64,000 nucleotides of DNA, taken from assembly GCA_013399855.1 (NCBI GenBank), contig VXAY01004283.1, positions 548,970-612,969 on the forward strand, written 5' to 3'. Below are positions 33,611 to 45,376 of this stretch, piece after piece; within the stretch, counting starts at the first letter, position 1; every line of letters begins with the position of its first letter. The notes beneath the pieces were generated by a model that was given only the letters and a program-made list of their open reading frames with translations, had not been told where the DNA came from and searched no databases. The position numbers and the translations under genes are program-made. This DNA is from Oxyruncus cristatus. Lineage: Eukaryota > Chordata > Aves > Passeriformes > Cotingidae.

Positions 33611-36600
33611 GCATTAATGAAGCTTCCAGGAAGATCAGAAGGAGCCAAAGCAGTGAAGCATTCTGAGAACTGTCAACAGTTTTGACTAGGCATCTCCCCA
33701 CCCTGTTTTGCAGGTTTTGATATGAAATTATAAGCGATTACACACTCAGGATGCAATAAGTTATTCTTTTCTGGCTATCACAGCAACCAGTGGCATGTAC
33801 ACATCTAGGGCATCACAAATGCAAGATAAAGCATAGTGATTCAGTCTTTCCCATTGTGGCCTGGTTGTGGCCAGGTAGGAACCTGCATGCAGCAGGTCTC
33901 ACCAGTTAGCTGATGGTTAAAGCTCATTAACCTGCAAGCTGCTCAGTTTGGTTTATCTGACCAGTGCATGCAAATTAACTTCAGTTTTGTCCCCCTGTCT
34001 TCTTTCACCCTTTTCTGCATTGCCTTTCGGTTCTCTACTCCTCTCAACTGGCCAAACCTTTTCTTCACCCTTCTTCTCCCACTTTCCATCTTGAAACTTG
34101 GGAGTTTCTGTGGTAATCCCTGTGGCAATAGTCAGCATCCCCTTACCCCAACATGCTGTTTGAATCTAATCCATTTCAGTGATAGTATTAGTGGATCTGG
34201 GACCACTAGCCATTTTATTTTGACCAATGTCTAGAGTAAGGGGGGTCCATTCTTGATTTGCTGGTTGCCAACTCCATAGGAAACCCAATTATTAACAATA
34301 ACAAGATATGTCACAAATTCAGTGTATGTGTCTCTAAGGTAGGCTGCATTATTAAGACAGGTTCAGTACAAGGATGCTAAAGATGGACTCATCGAGATTA
34401 AGGCACTTGAAGTTGGGTGTTTACAAGTACAGCACTGACCTCAACTCCCATTAAAAAAAATGAAGATACAGTTAAGATTGGGACCTGCCCACTCAATAAC
34501 CCTACAGGCTATTTTCATCTCAAATCCAATCCTACCTGAAGTATTCAAAAATGGCTTTATATGACTTAGAAAATTCATTTCCTACTACACAGAGAGGAAA
34601 TAAGGACCAGTGTTAAGTAATTACAGTGAGTTTTGTGCCAGCTCAAAGTCTCCCAGTGGGTTGTTCTGAATACCAAACCTTGCTGCCTTAAGATGCTAAA
34701 TGCAGAAGATCAGCTCCGTTTAAAAATACTTCTCACAGCTCCCACTTGCTTTGCATTTTGCAACAAGCCAGTTGAGGCACTGGGATGCAAGCCCTTCCAG
34801 AGCCCCCCAGAACCCCGGATTCCTGAAGGCACATCAGCAAACAGACCCAATCTGGGATGTCAGTTCCCACCTGGAGCAGCAAGTAGGGGACCCCTTCCAC
34901 CAGCAGGTGCCAAGAAGTTGGCCAACAAATGGAGACAGAAGAGAGCTCCCAGGTGAAGGGGTCTGGCTGATCCAGTTGGCTGGGGCACAGTATCAAGGGG
35001 GAAAGAATGGATCCCCTCCAGTGGTCACTATGTTATCTTTCTTTGTTTTCTTCTTTGTTTGGATCCAGGACAATTCAGGTCCAGATGAGACCAAGTTCAG
35101 AGCCAGTGGACTGAAGCAGTTTCCAGTTACACAGAAACCATTCAAAGTTAATAAACAAGTCTCTGCAAATGGGAAGAAATAGGCTCATGCATTAAAGCTG
35201 CGCTAAGAGAGCAAAGAGAAAACAAATAATTCTCTCTGTCTGCCACAAGCTTCTCTTTAACTGAGCACTATTGGAAAAGAAATGCTTTTGGTCCCCAGTG
35301 CAAAGGTGGAAGGGGTGGGAAGGTTACGTGGGGAGAAGAAGAAATCACTTTATTTCTATCACGATGCAATAAGATATAAATACAATCAAAAGGGGTTAAT
35401 CTAATCCTTTTGTGAAGCACTGAGTCAGAGAACAAGACAAAAACAAATCTGTGATCTGGAACTTCCTGAGCACCCACTCAGGGTGGATTAATGAGGAGTA
35501 CACGGCTGTGAAATTACGTGCCCTCTGAGTCAGGAAAATGGTCCTAGTGGTGCATGACCTTGAAATGAGGGGAAGCAAACTTCACCTGATCCACAATTAT
35601 AAAGACCTAAAAGGAGGGGGACGAAGGAGGAGAGAGAACACATTAAGAGCCGGGAAAATGTTTCTGAATATGAAACCAACAAAATACTAAACAAACCCAA
35701 GGCTTGAAAGATGAATTAAATGTAGCATAAAAAAATCCAGAGGCTTTAAAGGATACTGGCATTAGTGTTTGAGCATTATAAGAAAAGCTTGTCCTCTTTA
35801 TTTACATGAAGTGGATATTTTGTTGCTGTTGTTATGGACTTAGCAATGTTTGTCTGCCTTCAATTTTCTCTTTGCAATGAAAAATTGTTGCGAGATGATT
35901 TCTAGTCTTAGCTGCTTTACATGACAGTATTATCAAGGATTCATCAAGAGGCCATCTGTCGAATTTATGAAAAAAAATGCAAAAACAAAACAGATGAAAA
36001 GGAAAGAGCAAGACAGAGACTGGTCCAGGGGACGATAGATGTGGCAGCATGTGCCTCAGTGTGAAAATTACAGCATTTAAATACTGTAGAATAAATTACT
36101 GTGCCGAAAAATTAGTGATGCTCTCCCACTTCAGATTCTCCCCTTATGATGAGAACATAATGAAATAGATCACAGACCAAATCATTTTTTCCTGTGGCTA
36201 TTATTATATTCTAATGAAAAATTAAAATGGGGTAAAGACATAAAACCTGTAAGGGAATCAAATAAGCTAAGCTACTGAGTCATTTCTTAGGTACCTCCAA
36301 AATGCACAGTTGATGTGGAAAAAATAAATTCATAGCATTTTATGTATGCAATCAACTGATCTCCCCCTGTTTTTCATAGCTTCTTGCATCTTTATAGCTG
36401 GTATGTATAGACTCAAATACATGCCTGTAACACAGAAAAGATAAAGGAAGGGGAGAAAAAAATGATCTGTTTTCGTTAGAAGCTTGTTGAATTGCATATC
36501 AAAGTAAGTAGAATATAAACATCTATTTCCAAACAATATCTACTGTGTATAAAATTCACTGAGTATCTACTGTTTTCTAACTAGGGTAACACTTATGTTT

Positions 36601-37149
36601 ACATATTTTGCATGAGAAATAAATTTCCATCAAGCATGTACTTATTGAAATCAAGCCATTTGGATTTAATCAGAATCTAAGAGTTCAAGTCCAATTTTTA
36701 CTGAATTTTTTTGAAATTCATGTCTTTCCTAGCCTCTCCTTTCATTTGGCCTCCTCATAGAATGCACTTGAACTTCTGTGAAAATTTCCGATACGCTAAC
36801 AGGGAAAACATCCCACTGTTTGTTGTACAGATTCAAAGATTTTCAACAGTCTTTCCTTACATGCAGTTTGCCTTTGCGCTTTATTGATTATGTTTGAAGT
36901 TATGAGAAGCTAGACACTGGCTATCCCCATGAAAATGCAAAAAATCAGAATGTGACATACCATATATTTTTAAACATCACTATATTATATAATAAAAAAT
37001 TTTAGTTCTTTGTGTCCTCCTAGGGAGAAAAATTAAGAGAACAAAATGACATTCACAATAATTGACTCTGACTGTCCCTACCAAAACTTCCCACAAAAGT
37101 AAATGGCCTACCAATGATGACTAACCAATGATGACTTTCTGCACTGAGA
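33611..37149. other. unique sequence, no gene seen
   Basis: A 143-codon frame at 34751-35182 overlaps other open frames and lacks a recognisable domain. The remainder is AT-rich with no repeat family identified. Confidence 0.4.
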
Positions 37150-37258
37150 GAATGACAGAATCATAGAATCAGCTGGGTTGGAAAGGACCTCGGAGATCAT
37201 CAAGTCCAACCCTTGATCCAGCACCACCGTGGTTACTAGACTATGGCACTAAGTGCAG
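37150..37258 (-). mobile_element. CR1 (CR1-X-like) 3' terminal fragment
   Basis: The plus strand begins with agaatcatagaatcagctgg, the reversed CR1 terminus with its octamer motif. It continues as ttggaaaggacctcggagat and tcaagtccaacccttgatcc to gttactagactatggcacta. Only about 109 bases of the 3' end remain. The sequence is close to the passerine CR1 style, so it may be fairly recent. Confidence 0.85.
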
Positions 37259-39759
37259 GTGAAATTGTCCCCAAGCTTCATTAAAGACTTTCCCAAACTA
37301 TTCTAGTTTATAATAATAGAAGCCCAACTCTACACTAATTTCCATGAGTTACAATTTTAAACTAATAAATAAAGAAAGGCTACATCTGGCAGCCCATCAA
37401 ACATACAGTCCTTCAGTTTAGATGATAAGCATGGAGAAGGCAACATCCCAAAATCTCCAGCTGACTTGAAAAAACCCAACAAAATAATCATTAATTTTAA
37501 CTTAATTGAATTGCGAAGATCATCTTGATGCATCAGTAATTAAATGACAGAAAACACCATAAAAGCAAACTGTGCATATATCTTAATGGTACAGAGAAAG
37601 CAAAACTACTTACAAGGACTAAACTCTGTGTCCTTCCAAAACTGCAATAGGGTTTATGGCTAAAGACTATTATATCTTTCACTGTAGTCTAGGGAAACCT
37701 ACATTAGGGAGCACCTACAGATTTAGCCCTGAAAATACATGCTTATTTAACTTTACTCATGAGGGTAAGCTCACAAATTTCTCTTATACTTGACCCAATT
37801 GTAAGGGCAAGCATATACAAATTCCTCTGAAAGACGGGACATAAAATTTACATTCTGGAAACTTTTTTTAATATAATTATGCAAATATTACTATCATGCT
37901 ATTATGCTTTAAGGATCAATTCTTTAATTATATAAATGTCAATATTCACTTGACAACTGACAAGCAAAAGAAGAGGTAGTTATGCTTGGGGGAGGGGGTT
38001 AATTAAGTTTTGTGTCTACTCAAATACCCAAATATTAAATGAAGTCAAGATAATCATTCTCAGACAAAAATATTGTCTCCAGGACTTAACTTCTGATTTA
38101 AAACAAGGTTGGTACCCTTTATAAAGAAGGAGCAGTCATTCAAGTGCAGTGAACCCATAGCTTCTCAGTGATCAGTCATGTTGCTTGAGAAAATTGACAG
38201 AATATACACACAGCAATCAGGTACACTTTATCAAGTATACTCTATTGTATCGTGCCAGTAAATGGGAAACAAGAAAACTTGTTGACTGTGATTTTTGATC
38301 CTCACTTTACTGCACCCTGGGAACAGTTCAGAAGCAAAAAATGTCATCAACAAACCATTAATGTTCTTTATGATTGGTTTTTAAGAATCCTGCTGCCTTG
38401 TTTAGAGCTGGCCATTTCTTCTTCTCTGCCTTTTCCCAAATGCCAGGAAAAAGAAACAAAGGCTTTGCCTGATTCTATGCAAGGACTGGCTCATGATGAA
38501 GTAGTGCAAGGCTCCCTTGAGCTTCAAGGGAGTGAGATTTTTTCCACCAGTGCAGAGCTCTGCTGATGTCCAGCCCAATTTCTGCTATAGATGGGTCATT
38601 TAAGTGCTTCACCCATGCCAAAGGGTGGGTGTAACAAACACCCTGTACCGTGTAACAAAACCCTACAATCACAAACAATAACAATCAGCAACAACAAAAA
38701 TTGTCAAACAAGCACCAGAGGTCCGGTTTCATCAGGAGCAGTGAATTCCTGGTAACCCAAATAATCTATTGGGCTCAGAAGAAGTTGTTTTGCTGGCAGC
38801 AGACTTTCCACAGGAGCTGGTTCTTTTTCAGCCTATGGGCCCATCCGTGGAAAATCAAGAGCCCTTGTGGCACTCTTCACCTGTCCCAAATTGCTGGGGG
38901 CCTGAGAGGAGAATTATGCTGGGGCAAGGCTGTGTGGGAGAACATGAAAACACATTCCATTAAATTAGTTACTCAAGCGTGTAACACTGCCATGCACAGG
39001 AGTCAATTACCCTGATAGTCCAGCTCTGCCCCACTCCCTATAACCATATGACTGAAGATCCATTGTATAATAATATCCTGCAATAAGGTGTCAAGAAAGG
39101 ACATTAGAGGTCTCTGAAACTATGAGCATTAACTGGGTACAATACATTCCTAGGTCCATTTTATTGGGATAATCCTTGAACTATTCAAGTACATGAACTC
39201 CCATATGAAAGAGCATCTCTCCATCTGCACAAGCTTGGGTACTGACAAACAAGCTGGAAATATATGGGAAGCTACATTATTTTAAATAACTGTTCCATAA
39301 AATAAGTAGTAAGTACACAGCTCAGCATTTCAAGAGCCGTAAAATAAACCATCATCAAAAAAGCTTATTTTATGAACCCATAAATCTCCTGAAAATAAAC
39401 GTTTTTTTTTCATCTTCCTGTGTTTTAATAAAAAATTCCTTTTTTTACTCACTCAATTACAATATCACTATCAGTTCAAATTACAGGTCAAAGATATGGG
39501 GCTTAATGTATGTGCAGCCAGTTCTCTTCTCCTAATAACCTGTCATTCCCAGGATTTGAATGTCAGAACACAGCCTGCCGTGGTAATGCTACTCGGCAGC
39601 ACAGTGATGAAAACTTTGGACAAATCATGAAGAACGTTCCAGATCCAAATCATCAGAAGGTTACTGGGGAGAGCCTTTCATCCCGCTCTGACCCCTTGAT
39701 CTGACAAGTGACACCTACAAAATGAACAGCTCTCCAGCTTAAATTGTTTAACTGTAGCC
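37259..39759. other. unique AT-rich sequence, no gene seen
   Basis: A near-perfect 14-base direct duplication (ccaatgatgacta, ccaatgatgactt) sits at about 37111-37138. Frames up to 104 codons have no domains. Nothing else is recognised. Confidence 0.4.
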
Positions 39760-40120
39760 TGATCAGTTTTATTATCTTGCTAATCCGGATATCAGCCATT
39801 TCATCAGAATGGAAGATATGCATATCATGAATTATTTTGACACCAAGACCTTTTAATTTTTGCCAGCAATATTTCACTACACCAATCAGGGCCTGCAGTC
39901 AGTGATGCTGCTCGCCTCCTGGGATGTCAGAGGACAGTGCACTCCTGACAGCACCAAATCATCTGGGAGCTGTAACGAGCTATTGCTGCAATTATTATTA
40001 TCTCTTGTAGTCATGCATTTCATTACAGTGCAGGCAGACAGAGGTTTCAGTTTCAGGCCAGTCTTATTTAGGAATCTGTGCCATTTTATGGGCTGTAGGG
40101 CTCTGTAGTGTAATTTCTTT
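39760..40120. promoter_or_regulatory. candidate conserved noncoding element
   Basis: Repeat-free, of balanced composition, and rich in short transcription-factor-like words (ttgctaatccggatatcagc, gcatatcatgaattattttg, gctattgctgcaattattat). It looks like the constrained noncoding blocks of vertebrate gene deserts. Several short frames are open but none is convincing. The call is inferred without alignment. Confidence 0.25.
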
Positions 40121-40635
40121 TCTCCTCAATAGACAAGGATAGGTGAATTTCTAATAAAAACAAAACACTACCGAGGTAGTGCAGAAAGAGGGAGCACAAT
40201 ACAGTACATTAACCAGCAGTGAAACAGCTTAAATGGCCCACTTGTAGTTTATGAAAGCAGTGGTTAATCAGCAATATGGTTTGCTGCAGAGAGAAATAAA
40301 GAACAGTTTATCTTTAAATACATATATATTATCCTTTTTCCAAACTACCCACTGCTAAACTTTTTTGTAGGCTAGCACAAAATGCTGAAGGGACAGATCT
40401 ATGGCTTTTAGTGATTTTTTTTTTTTTTCTGTCACCTGATAGAAAAGAAACTAAAATAGTGAAGAAAATATGAAGAAAATGTCTGTTTTGTTTGTTTAAG
40501 CATCTTAGAGGCCATTACTGCAAAACATGGATATGCAAACAAGCATGATGGAGAGAAAGGAGATGGAGAGGAGTACTCTCAACTAAAAATTGATAAAAAT
40601 TATAAAAATCATAAAAATTCAGATAATCACACATT
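40121..40635. other. unique AT-rich sequence with poly-T run
   Basis: No gene is seen. A 14-base T run lies at 40415-40428 and degenerate ATAAAAATT units lie near 40590-40618. Confidence 0.45.
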
Positions 40636-41050
40636 GAGCACACCATGTCTCATGAGGAATGGCTGAGGGAGCTGGGTTTTTTTAGTCTAGAGAAGAGAAG
40701 GCTCAGGGGGGAACCTCATCGCTCCCTACAACCACCTGAAAGGATGTTGTAGCGAGGTGGGGGCTGGTCTCTTCTGCCATGCCTGCAGTTGAGAGGACTA
40801 GAGGAAATGGCCTTAAGCCAAGACAAGGTAGATGCAGATTACATATTAGAAAAAAATTTTCACTATTACGGTGATTGGAATAGGTTACCCAGGGAGGTGG
40901 TGGAGTCACCATTCCAGAGGTGTTCAAGAGGAGTCTGGATCTGGTGCTGGGTGATATGTTTTAGTGGTTTAGGGGTTACAGTGGTAGTGCTGGGTGGATG
41001 GTTGGACTTGATGATTTTAAAGGTGTCTTCCACCTTTGATGATTCTATGA
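40636..41050 (+). mobile_element. CR1 LINE, 3' fragment
   Basis: It begins with the C-terminal ORF2 region (ggaatggctgagggagctgg, then gagaagagaaggctcagggg). It continues through gaataggttacccagggagg and ggttggacttgatgatttta, and ends in tgatgattctatgacc. The subfamily differs from the copy at 61.7 kb, with the linker gtgctgggtgatatgtttta. The coding part is frameshifted. Confidence 0.88.
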
Positions 41051-42367
41051 CCACAGGTCGTTCCCAGAGAAAGCACCAACAATCAGCACTTTTGCTCTTT
41101 CCTGTGTCTAAGATTAAACACTGGTCCAAAAGAGGTTGTCCTGCCAGCCGTGTGTTGAATGTCCTTTGGAGGGTATCACCAGGTTTCACAAGAATCATAA
41201 ACCAAAAGAAGATAACAAAATGTGCATCATTAAAGATGTACATTCATGAAAAGGCAGTGGTTTGCAAAACACCCAACATTCCCTCCCCCTGTTCTGCCTC
41301 CATCTCTCCTTGACTTTCACTTTTACTATGACCAGTGTCCATGTGTTTACACACACATCATACCACATTTTCATCCTTAGCCTTCCTTTGTTACACTTAA
41401 TTGATTTCAAGACTCTCTTTCTCTTCAAGACTTCCTTTCTCCCTTGGTTTCCTTTCTCCCTTGGTTTCCTTTCTCCTTTTCAAGCCTGCTCCTCTTTTTC
41501 TCAATATTTAAGGCATAAGTGACTTAATTTTGTAATAGAAAAAGAAGCACCAGCAAAATCAGGCATTTAATTTGGCAGTTTCAATTCTCCCATGCTTTTT
41601 AGAAATCATATGTAATACAATGAGTGGAAAAAAAAACAGAACAGCTTCTACTAAGTGTGGGGGCAAAGCCAAGCTCCTGACTATCTGTGTACACATAATA
41701 AAACACTGTAAAGTCAACCACACATTTGGAGAATCTAAAACTAAGGTACTATCGATACAGTAACAAATTGCTGCTACGTTAAAAAAAATAATAATTTGAG
41801 TAGACAAATTTAAATGTAAATAATGAAAGAATGTCTTCACACCACCTTTCTCTGTGAAAACTACATGATGTCTTCTTCTGTGCTGAGGTATTTAATTATG
41901 CACTTTCTGTATTCAGCAATCTCCTCCACATGTATAGTTTTTTTGACAGCAAGAGAGACAAAGTTCTGAATATTAAACTTAAAGTAACATATTCTGCCTC
42001 ATCACTTGTGTAAAGACAGCTGATATTGCCTGAGAGTTTGGCACCAGGGGCCAGGCACCATATTTTCAGCCACCCACACACAAACCCTTTCAATACAATC
42101 ACTAGCAACTTGACTGTGAAATTTCCAGACATTGATGGCTAGCAAAGACTAATAGCAATGCTCCTGTGATGGACTCCCGTCATGAAAAAGCAGTTCTTCA
42201 GCTTTTTGATCCCATCTGGGTGATGCAAAGAGAGCAGGGAAGACTTTGCCTCAGCAAAGATAGGATAGTGTGTCCAAAAAGGAGCAGAGCAGCACACCAG
42301 GGTCTGTAGTGTTGTGTTTATTTACAGATGCCATGCAGTTTTACATAACTCCCTTGTTAGTTAAGGG
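41051..42367. other. unique sequence, no gene seen
   Basis: This interval contains the pyrimidine-rich tandem repeat listed separately. The other frames are chance-like. Confidence 0.4.
41432..41476. repeat. 17-base pyrimidine-rich tandem repeat, 2.6 copies
   Basis: The unit ttcctttctcccttggt occurs twice without mismatch and then partially, inside a CT-rich tract. Confidence 0.85.
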
Positions 42368-42477
42368 TTGCTGATCCTATAGACTCTTACACATGTGAGC
42401 AGTTCCATCAAAGTCACTGGGACGTGCTTGAATGAAGATTCCTCTTTCAAATAAGGCTTAGCAGGATCAAGGCTGGC
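42368..42477 (+). repeat. ancient sauropsid interspersed repeat relic (family uncertain)
   Basis: The order cttacacatgtgagcagttc, catcaaagtcactgggacgt, then aggcttagcaggatcaaggc follows a repeat type that is very common in turtles and crocodilians, with a core of the 'cccattgacttcaatggg' kind. I know the pattern but not a secure family name. It is heavily diverged. Confidence 0.35.
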
Positions 42478-44402
42478 CCTCATGGCTGTTGAAATATTTG
42501 TGATTGACTTGAAGGAGAAGCTAAATCCACTGAGCACTAAACAAACTGGAAGATACTTTCTGGTGTCTCATGAACCTCTGAGGAACTGACTCTGCCAGTC
42601 AGTGCTCATGGTATGCAACTATGGAGTAAGAGAGCTGGATCACATCCCCAGGATGGTTAATGTTGGTTAGCACAGAAGAGCATCAGCTCAAGGCACTGAC
42701 ATGGACAGCAATATTTGCTTTATTGCCTGGGGATTGTGATCCCCTCTGCTCTGAAAGGGCTGGCCCATTGGTGTCTTGGGCTAAAGTGCCCAAGTCACCC
42801 CTGGGTGACTCGCTTAAAATGGTAAGCATCATGCTCCTCCTCCTCTCTTCAATAACGAGACTTCAGAAAACAGTTTATTAAAGTCCCTGCCCTTCGCAGG
42901 TCCTTTAACATTGACTGCGTCTGTCACAAGGGACAAGTGAAGACATTTAGCACAAAAACAAAGCATGACAGTTCAGACAGATGGATCTAAAATTATCCCC
43001 AAACCAGGCTGGAATTTTCTGGACATTCACAGCTTTTTCTGAACTACTATGGAAGCTGTCACTTGCAGGAGGAAAACCCCTACCAGGCCTCTCATGGCTA
43101 CCTGCTCCACAAGCTCTCTGGGGCCAAGAAAGATGACAAGAGCCCAAGGGACACCAGTCTGGAGTGATTCTGCTGAGGATCACAGGATGTGGTGGTGGAT
43201 GGGATGGGTCCTGCTATACCTTGAATACAAACTCTGTGTTTTGCTGCATCACAACTAAGGACCAGGGAGCAACTAGACCAAAGCCAGGAGTGTGCTGGCT
43301 GTGCCAGGCAGCTCCTCTTTGAGGAACAAACAAAATTTCCTTCAAATTACTGCAAAATTTTAGTGTAAAAGAAACAAACAAACAAAACATATAGGAATTA
43401 TTAATTATTAAAAAAGATTAAAAGGTAAGCCAGGCAACAAAACTCTCCCACTCTTACTCTACAACCTGCCATAGCTTCAATGTCTCTTGTCTTATAATCA
43501 TTTTTATTCCCTCTGGGCCAAATATTTTCCTAAATGTCTGTGAAATCCCTTTTTAAAATCAGCTGAAAATTACTATCACCTCCCTATTATCAATTAATCT
43601 AGATAGAATTTATAAAAGACCCTTACTTTTACCTCTTGAAAAGTTGTAATTCTTGTACGTGTGTCAGTAAGAAATTAAAAATGCAATGCAGAAAAAAAAA
43701 ACAGTACTAAACCTGCTGTTCTTCAGGTCCGTGAAAAGCTCTTCAAATACATTCATGCAAACACACAGTGGTACAGATTTCAAATGGTGTCTTCTCTGAC
43801 ATTTAATTCCACATTATTGTGATTTAAAAATGCCTAAGACAATATGCAATGATAATGTCAATGCAGCAATATGCAAAGATAACGTCCAAACCACCTATAT
43901 TTCTAGCACCCTTTGCTGTGTAAGTGGTGTTTCTGTTTTACAGAACACATCAGTACCTGACTATGAGGAAGTCACACAACAGATATAATTAGTCAATTAG
44001 ATCCCTGTAACATTTCCAGACAATCAGTTCCAAAATTCTCAGAATCATCTTGGGTCAAATTCTGCAACATCCACCAAAGTGAAACAATGTTGGTAATTGA
44101 TCTGACTCAGATCAGATTCCTTGTAATTTCCAGGGATTTTGGCATATGTTGACATGTTGTTTAAATCTTGTGGTGATTGTTATTTCTTGTTTACTACATA
44201 TTATGTTGCCTTAGATAGACCTTAGCTTGTTTATTTACCTTTAGAGCCAAGCCCTTTGTATTGCAGTCTAAGGAGTGTTCTAGTTTATAACATCGGAATT
44301 ATAGTTATCTCTAATGGCAACACAACAGATTTGCACTAAAATAAACATAGAGTACTTCATTAACATTAGCATGTGTACAGACTTAGTCTTTTCTTTTTTA
44401 AG
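42478..44402. other. unique sequence, no gene seen
   Basis: A 27-base near-duplication starting caatatgcaatgataatgtc (43840) and caatatgcaaagataacgtc (43867) is present. No gene or known repeat was found. Confidence 0.4.
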
Positions 44403-44600
44403 AAATCAAGAGTGACAGATTCTTTACAATACTTCTTAAAACAGAACTTGACTTCCATCCGAATCCTGATGATGAGCTGCGGCGTAACATTGCAACCACC
44501 GAATACAGTGCGTCAGCATTTACCTCCTCAGCTGATAGGTGCATTTAGTCATCTAAGTGATCCGACAACGATTAAGTGGAAAAACTGGATGGATTTGTAA
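44403..44600 (+). other. CpG-retaining segment, possible exon or conserved element
   Basis: A strong acceptor-like tract (agtcttttcttttttaag) ends at 44402. Two of the three plus-strand frames stay open past the donor-like gctgatag|gtgcat at 44538. One contains FHPNPDDELRRNIATTEYSA; the other contains LQPPNTVRQHLPPQLIGAF and runs to a stop at 44600. Seven CpGs fall within 44455-44575 in a CpG-poor region, which suggests constraint. I recognise no protein, and noncoding constraint fits equally well. Confidence 0.3.
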
Positions 44601-45138
44601 AAATCTGGCTCTCAGCAACCCGTCAAAAGCTATATCCTTAAATTCAAGGTAAAAATTCAATATTTCATAGCTCTTGTGATGGAGCTTAAGTCATCAATTT
44701 GTTCCCTGTTCTAACTCAAGTAAAACTCTTTTCCTTCCCTCTTTGACCTTCTGTAATGTATTGTATCTTTTATTCTTGACATGCTAAAAAGTTAAGGATG
44801 CGGAATGTACAGCAGTAAGAGCTCTTTTTACTTGTACACTGGTAACCTCAAGTAGGGAATGTAACACAACCTGCTTGAATTCCAAGTGCTTCTACCTTTG
44901 GTGACTTTAACATGGAGACTATTAAATATCCTGCATTTGTACCATACCATACGATAAAAATAATTAGAAAAAATTAGAGAAAGATTTCATAGCTCATGTT
45001 TGACAGACACATGAGCACTCATTTTAAAAGCAGAAATCTGCAATTCCAGAATGACCTGATGAAGGTTGACCAAAGTTCCCAAATGCAAGTGTCTGGCAGC
45101 AGGCTCCCAAGCCCACGTTAGTCTTAAAGCTTCCATCC
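44601..45138. other. unique AT-rich sequence, no gene seen
   Basis: AT-rich, with no repeat family or exon-like segment recognised. Confidence 0.4.
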
Positions 45139-45376
45139 AAAGAAGGGGGTTAAGCCCTATGTGGAGGAGCCTTACAGCATTTCAGTGGCACCTGCTGTTA
45201 TCAAAGAGAAGGAGTCAATCATTGCCAAAAACAAGTCTTGCTGGATCTGTATCGTGCCAAGGTATGAGAAGCATCTCTGTTGGCTGTGCCAGGAAGGAGA
45301 TCACTCTCAGCATCCAGGGAAGAAATGCAGATTTTGGGGAGTCATCAAACCCCAAAATCTAGGTGCTGTGGAGTAA
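45139..45376 (+). other. unrecognised open stretch with paired CxxC motifs
   Basis: The frame is open from the stop just before 45130 to the stop at about 45374-45376. It contains KPYVEEPYSISVAPAVIKEK and then CWICIVPRYEKHLCWLC, a C-x2-C-x9-C-x2-C arrangement as in a zinc ribbon. A second frame over the same bases is open for 98 codons. There is no good start, signal peptide or splice context. It could be a decayed retrocopy or viral fragment, an exon, or chance. No family can be named. Confidence 0.25.

Noticed and set aside
34751..35182. 143-codon plus-strand frame as a gene
   Set aside because: It overlaps other open frames on both strands, has low-complexity F-rich sequence in the middle and no recognisable domain.
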